DNA of 64,000 bases from Dolomedes plantarius (Eukaryota; Arthropoda; Arachnida; Araneae; Dolomedidae). The notes beneath the pieces were generated by a model. That model made no database searches. It was not told the DNA's origin and saw only the letters and a program-made list of their open reading frames with translations. Positions 57,081 to 64,000 of this stretch are shown piece after piece (the first letter of the stretch is position 1; each line of letters opens with the position of its first letter). The stretch is from contig OU015501.1 in the NCBI GenBank assembly GCA_907164885.2, forward strand, positions 59,739,619 to 59,803,618. The letters run 5' to 3'. Both the position numbers and the translations under genes were made by a program.

Positions 57081-58560
57081 TTATACAAAGAAATAATTTA
57101 TATCAGTAATGTATTTACCATTTTGATCAATAATCATTTGCCATTTTCCAGGCTATTTCATGATTCCACTTTGAAAGGATTTCTGATCTTTTCGTATAAA
57201 AAAGTTTTCCAAGTGGGATTTGACATTGTTATCTGAAATGAAGGTTTTACTTCATATTTTACAAGGAGTTTTGCAGAGCTCGAAACAAATGGTAGTCTGA
57301 TGGTGCTGTGGCGTCACGGTAAGTAGGTAAGGTGATTCTCTGAGGCGTTGCTAAAAATTACTACTATTTGATCCATACCAAGAATAACAGAGTCCTAATT
57401 AAAAAGCGAAGGCCAATTTTTTAAAACAAAAACTCAACAATTTATTAACAAAAAAATTAAACATTAGACACTTTCGACATATTCACTTAATTTACGTGCA
57501 GATTTACAGTGCGCGCTCCAGGACCCATTCCGGCCCCAAAAAAACAGGAGCCTCACAAAATCACAACCGCTCGGGTCGATGTTATACGCCGCTCTCTCGA
57601 AAAACAACACCAAATCTCTCCTCTCGGCTGGAAAAACGGGGTCCGTCTTCTTGGAAGTCTGGATTTTTAGCCGGGGGAACAAGTAATCGTTTTTTAATCC
57701 TCCCCGTGCTCAAAATCGGTGTTAACCGGCAAAAGCTGCCCCGAAAACACTAAACTGTGTTTCTCGCACTCTGTGAGGTCTTGAAAAATAACCCTATCTT
57801 CCAGTACGCTACAGTGCACTGTCAGGGCTATATGGTGGATGTGGTAACACATCCCAACCGAGATCCAATAGTTTCTGACCGAATGATTGAAGATGTATGT
57901 GGTTTGGCATTGTCATGATGGAACATAATACCTTTACGATTGGCCAGTTCTGGGCGTTTCTGTTGCAAAGTATCTTTCAGTTTTGTTAGCAGTTGACAGT
58001 ACAAATTGGAAATGATAGTTTCATTCTTTGGTAAAAGATCAAAATAATTAATTCTCTTATAATCCCACCAAACTGATAACAGGATTTTCTTTTGAGGAAT
58101 ATCAGCTTTTGATGTTGTTTGAGGTGCCTCACCAGGCTTCTTTTACCTCACCATGATCTTTTGCGTTCAGTGTTACTGTAAACAATCCATTTTGCATCAC
58201 CAGTTATAAATCGTTTCGAAAATGGATCATTTTGGCTACGTTTCAAAAGCAAATCGCATATGCTGATACGCTGTGTTAAATGAATTTCTCTAAATTCAAG
58301 TAGGATCCAAGCATCAAGTTTTTTTTCGTAATCAAGCTTTTTCAAATGGTCTTGAATGGTTGTTTTGGATGAATTTTCATTCTCGACAAGCTCATGTACA
58401 GTTATGTGATGATCAGCTTTTATCAGTGTTTTTAATTTGTCCTCATCAATCTCAGTTGATCTTCCAGAGCATGGTGCATCTTGCACTGAAAAATCATCAG
58501 AAGGTAATTTCGCAAACCAATTTTTGCATGTGCATTCTGTTAGTGAAAATCAATCATGAA
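57081..58560 (-). pseudogene. mariner transposase, interrupted
   Basis: From the N-terminal side: NWFAKLP, APCSGRSTEIDEDKLKTLI and DHITVHELVE-type linker; FITGDAKWIVYSN (first Asp; Ala replaces the usual Glu of GDEKW); RPELANRKGIMFHHDNAKPH (second Asp); GWDVLPHPPYSPD. Then, across the inserted LTR, APSDYHLF (third Asp) and QNSL. The tail KWQMIIDQNGKYI stops at 57081-57083. Frameshifts occur after RKRSW (about 58148) and in the C-terminal part. Classic DD34D mariner layout. Confidence 0.88.
57307..57813 (-). mobile_element. solo LTR with 4-bp target duplication
   Basis: 507 bp, minus strand TGTAGCG..CGCCACA (TG..CA, 6/7 inverted ends). It is flanked by GTGC on both sides (57303-57306, 57814-57817) and carries AATAAA in the expected R-region position. 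It lies precisely inside the mariner SPD..APSDY coding segment. A 4-bp duplication fits Gypsy-type elements (4-6 bp). No internal retroviral-type sequence remains, so it arose by LTR-LTR recombination. A relative lies at 50757-51787. Confidence 0.88.
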
Positions 58561-58585
58561 CTTGACGTAATTCAAGCTTAGAAGG

Positions 58586-58990
58586 GGAGTTCCTGGGTCT
58601 TGACGACTTTATGTTGATTTTATGTCCTGTTGCAAGATAGTTATTTCAAGGTACATGTGCTCAGTAATTAAACTTTAAAGTTAAGATCACTTAAAAAACA
58701 AAAATTTCAAAAAAGGAAGGATAATTGGAAATCTAAACAAGTAGTAAATTACATTTAGAGATTAAAAATTAATAAGTAATAAAATAAAAAAAAAGTTTTC
58801 AGATTAATGCAATAATATGTGAAAAATGAATTTATCAATATATTAAAATATAAAGATAAGGAATAGGCCCTTATCAGAATACAAAAATGTTAAGAAAAAA
58901 TAAAACGCTCTCACGAAAAAATTCTTTTAATTAAAAAAAATTCTTATTGAGATAATTGTAAAGTTCCACGGGGAAGCTAAAAATTGCGAG
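58586..58990. repeat. dispersed repeat R, copy 2
   Basis: Same motif order as 26527-26910: GAGTTCCTGGGTCT, TGTTGCAAGATAG, ATGTGCTCA, AT-rich body, TAGGCCCTTATC, GTTCCACGGGG. It truncates the mariner on its left. Class unknown. Confidence 0.6.
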
Positions 58991-59326
58991 AGGGAATTTT
59001 TGGAATACGTTAGTTAAAAAAGGTAATTACAGCAAGTAAAATGAATAAAATTTCAGTATCAATCATGAACAGCACAAATCTTTATGTTTGCATCCAGGGC
59101 CGCCGTCAGCTGATCCAGGGCCCGGGGTCAAAATAATACAGCGGGCCCCCTCCCACTCAATATTTGATGTGTTTGATTTTTGTCAATAATATTAAAATAT
59201 GGATTAAGGTTTTATGAAAACGAAACTTACTACTGCATTACAATAACAAGGGTTTATTGTTTTACATAAAATACAACACAATTTTTTTACAAACTTACTT
59301 AATAATGATAGTATAATTTAATAATA

Positions 59327-60621
59327 CAGAAGGTCGTTCGCACTTTGTGGGAAAGATTTTGTAATTTATTTTTGTCGTTTGCATTTTGAGATTGGTAACT
59401 TCAGAAAAATCGTCTGCTACTGTTTTGTTTTGATTGGAATCTTAAATAAGCGATTTATTTTGAAAAGGGCTCCTAAAATTGATAGATGGCTCGAAGGTTA
59501 CGTAACTGCGTTTTCCGGGGAGAAATATTCGTATCAACAAATTATAAAGCGGTGTAAAAATCGCGGTGATGGCATTTCAAACAAAGGTATTTATAATATA
59601 TTAAATTTGAAAGGAAAAAAAGTCTAACTGAAAGTAAAAATAAAAGCATGACCGCGAAACCTCATCCTAAGACTGTTCGAACGCAGGTAAATATCAAGAA
59701 AGTGAAGCCTCTGATCGTAAAAGAAAATCCGCCTACTCAAAGATCCAATGCATCGAGACTAGGAATGTCTTCTGGCACTGTAAGTAAAATCATTACTGCT
59801 TTTAAGTTAAAAAAGATGTTTGAACCTAAAGTTCATCTGCTTTTGAAAAAGAATATTGCTGAAAGAAAAACAAATTGTAGAAAATTATACGAAAAACATC
59901 TAGCTGCTGAAAAATGGAAATTTGTGGTAACACTCGATGAGGCATGGGGCATTGGTGTTTTTAAGTGACTGTAATAAAAAAGGATCAATTTTCTATTGCT
60001 CAACTAACGGGAATATCCGTACGAAATGGCTTCGTCAGTGTACAGAAAAGTTCCCAAAGGGATTCGTGATAGTTGCAGGATTTTGTTACAACGGCAAATT
60101 AAAAATCAAAAAAGTCTCTAGTAAAATCAAAATTAATTCACTCTACTATCAGCAGAATATTTAAGAACCAATTTTTTAAGAAGAAATTCCAGCCTTATAT
60201 GGAAAGGACATTGATAAAGTTAAGCTTCATATGGACAAAGCCTGTAGTCACAGTCGAAATCAATTGCCGCTTATTTAGCAAAGAAAGAATCAGAAACGGG
60301 AATAAAATGTATCCCATTTAATGAAATACCAGTAACCTGACGCTTCTCCAATGGACTTTTGCTCTTTCGGTTTATTAAAACAAGCCTTGGGAAAACAGAA
60401 TCCAAGAACACTGAAAGGACTTTGGAAAACGGTCCAAGAGGAATGGGGTAAAATTGGCATGACAGTACTAAGAAAAAGTTTACTTTCATGGAAAATTCGA
60501 GCTAGAGCTATTGTCAAGAACCATGACTATCAGATAGAAGCAAATCACCGCAAAAAGTACAGCATTTATACATAAAAATTAACTATTAAAATCGGTTCCA
60601 TAAAGTCCGAACGACCTTCTG
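59327..60621 (+). mobile_element. TA-flanked rosa-like (DD41D) element nested in hAT
   Basis: 1295 bp flanked by TA (59325-59326, 60622-60623). Ends CAGAAGGTCGTTCGCACTTT and CAGAAGGTCGTTCGGACTTT (reversed) match at 19 of 20. It encodes one decayed transposase on the plus strand. Confidence 0.9.
59465..60575 (+). pseudogene. DD41D-type transposase, broken
   Basis: N-terminal helix-turn-helix region (RAPKIDRWLEGYV.., then YQQIIKRCKNRG), second HTH (ASRLGMSSGTVSKII), then VVTLDEAWGI (first Asp), KLHMDKACSH (second Asp) and DASPMDFCSFGLLKQALGK (third Asp), with a C-terminal tail to 60575. Following the least-damaged path I count about 41 residues between the last two acids. That suggests the rosa/DD41D group, though two frameshifts in that interval make the count provisional. 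Further frameshifts occur at about 59625 and 59935, and a stop at about 60163. Confidence 0.75.
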
Positions 60622-60678
60622 TAATTACTTAAGGAAAGTGTTCATAATAACACTAGTAGAGCTTGAACTATTTTTTAT

Positions 60679-60908
60679 TTACAACAACACTCTTCTTGCC
60701 TTCATTTCTGCGAAAGTTTGAATAATCGAGTCAAAATTCAATTTTCTTGCTAACCTAGACTCAATAAACAACACTCCAAAATCGGATAATCTTTGCTGTC
60801 CCATAGTCGATCTCAAACAATTTTTGTTTCTACTAAGCACACTAAACGAGCGTTCTGCCTGTGCTACCGAAACGGGCAGGGTGCAAAATATACGGAGTAC
60901 TATACATA
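60679..60908 (-). pseudogene. hAT transposase, C-terminal dimerisation domain
   Basis: Reads IVLRIFCTLPVSVAQAERSF, then SVLSRNKNCLRSTM, GQQRLS and KARRVLL to a stop at 60679. This is the hAT dimerisation block (LPVSVA.AERSFS.L...K..LRSTM). It belongs to the same gene as 62434-64000. The Tc1 at 60909-62433 separates the two parts, and the reading frame continues across it when the insertion is ignored. Confidence 0.88.
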
Positions 60909-62433
60909 CACTGGTGAAATAAATTAAGAGAATTTGCATATTTTATCGAATTTCATGAAAAGAACTGAACTGAATGTAAAACCACTGCTTCTAGACAAAA
61001 ATGCAAATCTTGTACGTCAAATACGTAAGCGTACACGTGTGTGTAGGCAGAGCCAGTAGAGAAACAGGCTTTATAAGCGCGCGTAAGTTAAGACGCATTT
61101 CGTTCGCTAGCACACCTCGGCGAATTTCTTGGTGTTATTTTGCAGCAATCGGTTAATTTCAAATTGTAACAGTAAAAATGAGTAACCACCAACGTTTAGA
61201 TGATGGAATGAGGTGGCGAATTGTGGGGAGGCTAGAAGCAGGCCAATCTCAAGTCCAAATTTGTAGAGAGTTCAATTTAACGCCCAGCGTCGTGTGTAAC
61301 TTATAGAAACAGTTCCAGGATACCGGATCCATCGAGAGAAAGCCTGGGCAAGGTCGTCCAAGAGCCACGACGGCCAGAGAAGATCGCCATTTGTAGATTA
61401 TAGCGAGGCGTAACAGGAGTGCTACAGCTTCTCAGCTCTCTCGTGACTTGTATGCAGCCACAGGAACCCGTGTATCAAGGGTGACTGTTTCCAAAAGACT
61501 CCATGAGAGAGGGTTGTTTGCAATAAAACCTGCTGTTTGCGTCCCGCTCATTTCTACGAACAGGAGAATCCGTTTATCATGGTGCAGAGAGCATAGAGAT
61601 GGGAGTATGGATCAATGGGCGACCGTTCTCTTCACTGATGAGTCCCGGTTCAGCCTAAACACCGATTCTCACCGTACCTCCATATGGAGAGAACCATGGA
61701 CCCGCTACCTACACTCCAATGTCCACGAAATCGACCATTATGGCGGAGGAGGTTTAATGGTCTGGGCAGGCATCATGTTGGATGGCCGCACACCTCTCCA
61801 TGTCTTTGAAAGAGGCACTGTGACTGGTGTGAGGTATAGGGATGAGGTCTTGGAGCTCTATGTTCGCCTTTTCAGGGGTGCAGTTGGCCCTGAGTTCATT
61901 TTAATGGACGATAACGCGAGGCCACATAGAGCTCTTCTGGTCGATGAATTTCTAGAGAGTGAGGATATTCGCCGGATGGATTGGCCAACCAGATCTCCAG
62001 ACCTTAACCCTATAGAAAATGTCTGAGACGCTCTGGGGAGGGAAATTGCAACTCGCAACCCAACTACGAGAACCATCCAGGGAATGAAAACAGCGTTGCT
62101 GAACGAGTGGGACCAATTGCCACAGGAAATGATAAACTGTCTTATTTCAAGTGTGAAATCACGCTGCGAGACCTGTATATCTGTAAGAGGGGATCATACC
62201 CCTGTTAACCCATCTATTAACCCATTTTTTTTCCATTTCTGCAACCGCTGTTTCATACCTTCCGACTCGAACGAGTGTTACGCACGATCATGCGTGTGTA
62301 TTACAATTATTGAATGGTTATTTGTTTTGTATTGTATCAATGTATGTACATATCAAATTTCATTAAAATCGGTACAGTAGTTCTGGAGATAATCGACCAA
62401 GTCTGCAAATTCTCTTAATTTCTTACACCAGTG
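60909..62433 (+). mobile_element. Tc1 (DD34E) element nested in the hAT gene
   Basis: 1525 bp flanked by TA (60907-60908, 62434-62435). Inverted ends CACTGGTGNAANAAATTAAG continue to GAGAATTTGCA. Oriented opposite to the hAT gene. It is the best preserved element in the window, with a single transposase frame from end to end. Confidence 0.93.
61178..62206 (+). pseudogene. Tc1 DD34E transposase with three nonsense codons
   Basis: ATG at 61178 opens MSNHQRLDDGMRWRIVGRLE, a paired-like helix-turn-helix. Next come the hinge GQGRPRATTAR, a second HTH, LFTDESRF (first Asp), the Gly-rich box GGGGLMVWAGIM, LMDDNARPHR (second Asp) and SPDLNPIE (Glu after 34 residues). The frame is never shifted. Stops occur only at TAG 61304-61306 and TGA 62024-62026, both at positions where Trp is usual, and TAG 61394-61396. 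The natural C terminus (CISVRGDHTP) is reached near 62206, but the original stop is lost and the frame runs on to 62380. Confidence 0.9.
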
Positions 62434-64000
62434 TACATTAGGAAATAAACTAGTAATTTTTACCGCTGATAGTTAGTTCAACAGCTTCAGAGGTGGCAGT
62501 GGAGTGTCAAGATGTTGCTTTTCGTAATTGATTTTAAATATTTGACCTCCTCCTTTAATTGGGGGCTAACATCCACTACGTATTCATTTGAGAATCCACC
62601 ACATACTTCTTCAATTTTTCCGTCATTCATTTCTCCATACTTCCACAAGAATGAGAATTTTTCCTGTATTTCTTGTAGGGCGGTGAATCTGGATGTCAAA
62701 TTATCCACTAGGATGTCAATTAATTTGTAAAATACTTCGATTCTAAACCTTTCTTCGGGGTCAAACCTGGGTTGGTCAGATTCCGTCTCTCCGTGGAAAC
62801 TTTTCACCTTTTTGCACGGACAGCTGGAAACTCCGCTTTTATCTTGTATACAGCTACGATAAGTTTTGCTTCTGAAAGAATTTTTTCAAAGTTGTTCCCC
62901 AATGAAAGTAAATCATAAAAAAGACTCTCAATATTGTCAACCTCAACATCTAAAGTTGCATTTATAGATTGTAACAACTGGCTTCTGTAATTGATTGGGG
63001 TTAAAATCTTTACCCAAACAGATGCCATGAAGATACTCGTACACTGAAACGACTGGAGGTATTCTAACAATCCGTTGATTGTTGCTCTGGTTTCTACGGG
63101 GATATTTAGCTTCAGTAAAGATGAGACAGCCTCCACAACCTTACCAGTGTGTGTGCTGCTATTGGTTTCACACAACCAACCCTAGCAGTCCATCTTGTGT
63201 CCGATAATGAATGCAAAGAAGAACCCACTAGACCTTCAAAAATTTCCCATCTCTTCGGACTACAACTGATGAGATTATATACATGATGAACAATTCCAAA
63301 GAAAGTCTGTACTTCACTACAACATTCTGCAGCACTTACACCACATAAGTTCAAGCGGTGGCATCTACTTGGAGAGTATTTAGCCAGAGGATTCAATTTC
63401 AAAATAAGAGCCTGCACAACTTTATAAGCTCCACTCATGTTGCTGCAATTATCATAGCCTTGGCCTCTGCACTCCTCTATTGGAATATTGCTCTTATAAA
63501 GAACTGATTTGATTAAATTTGCAATATCTTGCCCTATTATTTCATTACAATCAGTAAATTCCAAAGAAAAACCTTTCCTGCATTTCATATTCATTTGAAA
63601 TCTCATTTAAACCAACGTATCTAATTACAAATGATGTCTGTTCTACATGGCTTGAATCTGGTGTAGCATCCACAATAATGGAATAGTATTTTGAATTCTT
63701 CAACTCGCCTAGGATGATTTGCCTTACATGATCAGCGCAACAGGATATAAATTCATTTTGAATTTCCCAAGATAAATAATGAGCTTGTTCTTTTTTGTGA
63801 CTTGTAGGACTGTTGGACACGCTCTAGATGTGTTGCAAAAACAGGATCGTATTGACTTAAAAGTTCAAACAATCCCAAAAAATTGCCATTATTTGAATCC
63901 CCAACCTTATTTGACACACCTCTAAATGGCAGGTCTTGCTCCCGCAAAAACAACGTGACATCAAATTTCATCCGATTTAAAAATTGTTTCCAGTTAGAGA
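62434..64000 (-). pseudogene. hAT transposase (DUF4371/ZMYM1-like), N-terminal and catalytic part
   Basis: Minus-strand blocks from the window edge: NRMKFDVTLFLREQDLPFRG, NGNFLGLFELLSQYDPV, YYSIIVDATPDSSHVEQ (first catalytic Asp), IEECRGQGYDNCSNMSGAYK (second Asp), SRCHRLNLCGVSAAECC, RWEIFEGL and SLHSLSDTRWTARV. Less conserved sequence follows to LPNV-like FPNV at the Tc1 junction. The order is that of hAT transposases with an N-terminal DUF4371, as in zinc-finger MYM-type protein 1 relatives. At least four frameshifts (near 63790, 63600, 63150, 62805) plus stops near 62480 disable it. The N terminus is beyond 64000. Confidence 0.9.

Larger units (their letters stand above)
57026..58575 (-). 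mobile_element. mariner (DD34D) element, split by a solo LTR
   Basis: The left terminus CTGGGTTGTCTGGAAACTAC (57026 on) follows TA (57024-57025). The transposase lies on the minus strand. Its N-terminal end and the other terminus are missing at about 58575, where dispersed repeat R begins. A 507-bp LTR interrupts it. Confidence 0.85.
59095..64000 (-). mobile_element. hAT element (ZMYM1-like transposase), continues past the window
   Basis: The left terminus CAGGGCCGCCGTCAGCTGAT (59095 on) is a hAT-type end. The element's transposase runs on the minus strand from beyond 64000 to a stop at 60679. Two TA-flanked elements are nested: 59327-60621 in the 3' untranslated part and 60909-62433 in the coding part. 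The other terminus lies outside the window, so the target duplication cannot be checked. Confidence 0.8.

Overview
This window is AT-rich, gene-poor eukaryotic nuclear DNA. It is dominated by dead, nested transposable elements, long TA and ACAT microsatellites and a few isolated exon-like islands. The mix of Tc1/mariner families, BEL/Pao, hAT, piggyBac, Helitron and Kolobok-like elements points to an arthropod. The DD34E Tc1 copy at the right end and the general repeat style look most like a spider (Araneae), but that is an inference from memory of the families. I see no bacterial operons, rRNA genes, CRISPR array or intact long gene.

Layout. 0-8.4 kb: a TA-flanked DD37D mariner relative, a 3'-truncated Helitron copy, a GC-rich nested palindrome, and a BEL/Pao retrotransposon missing its 5' half and RNase H region, with a Harbinger-type MITE in the coding part and a hAT MITE in its LTR. 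10.9-13.5 kb: a tRNA-derived SINE-like unit, a broken minus-strand ORF, a candidate two-exon 3' end of a plus-strand gene (12322-12551) and a Helitron. 13.8-17.8 kb: a TTAA-flanked piggyBac MITE, a decayed piggyBac transposase, a probable solo LTR and a MULE remnant. 18.4-20 kb: a small ORF, about 600 bp of TA repeat and a candidate terminal exon on the minus strand. 21-27.6 kb: two copies of a second Helitron family, a TTAA-flanked Kolobok-like element and a pogo-like element. 29.5-36.9 kb: a hAT MITE, a mariner-superfamily element with roughly 315-bp terminal inverted repeats, pogo-like MITEs, exon candidates and a Helitron with a textbook 3' hairpin. 38.6-43.5 kb: three hAT derivatives, another Helitron, and a third Helitron 3' end beside an OTU-protease motif. 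44.1-50 kb: the least repetitive part, with two phase-compatible plus-strand exon candidates and a possible minus-strand first exon. 50-54 kb: an ACAT microsatellite, an LTR relative, two hAT MITEs and a possible minus-strand 3' gene end. 55.9-58.6 kb: two abutting Harbinger-type MITEs and a mariner split by a 507-bp solo LTR with a 4-bp target duplication. 59.1-64 kb: a large hAT element (ZMYM1-like transposase, minus strand) that runs off the window and carries two nested TA-flanked elements.

Nothing here works together as a pathway. The coherent story is insertion chronology: several nested pairs with visible target-site duplications let the order of insertions be read. All transposases seen carry stops or frameshifts, so any mobility would have to come from copies elsewhere. 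The exon candidates rest on splice signals, open frame, GC contrast and poly(A) signals only; I recognise none of the proteins.
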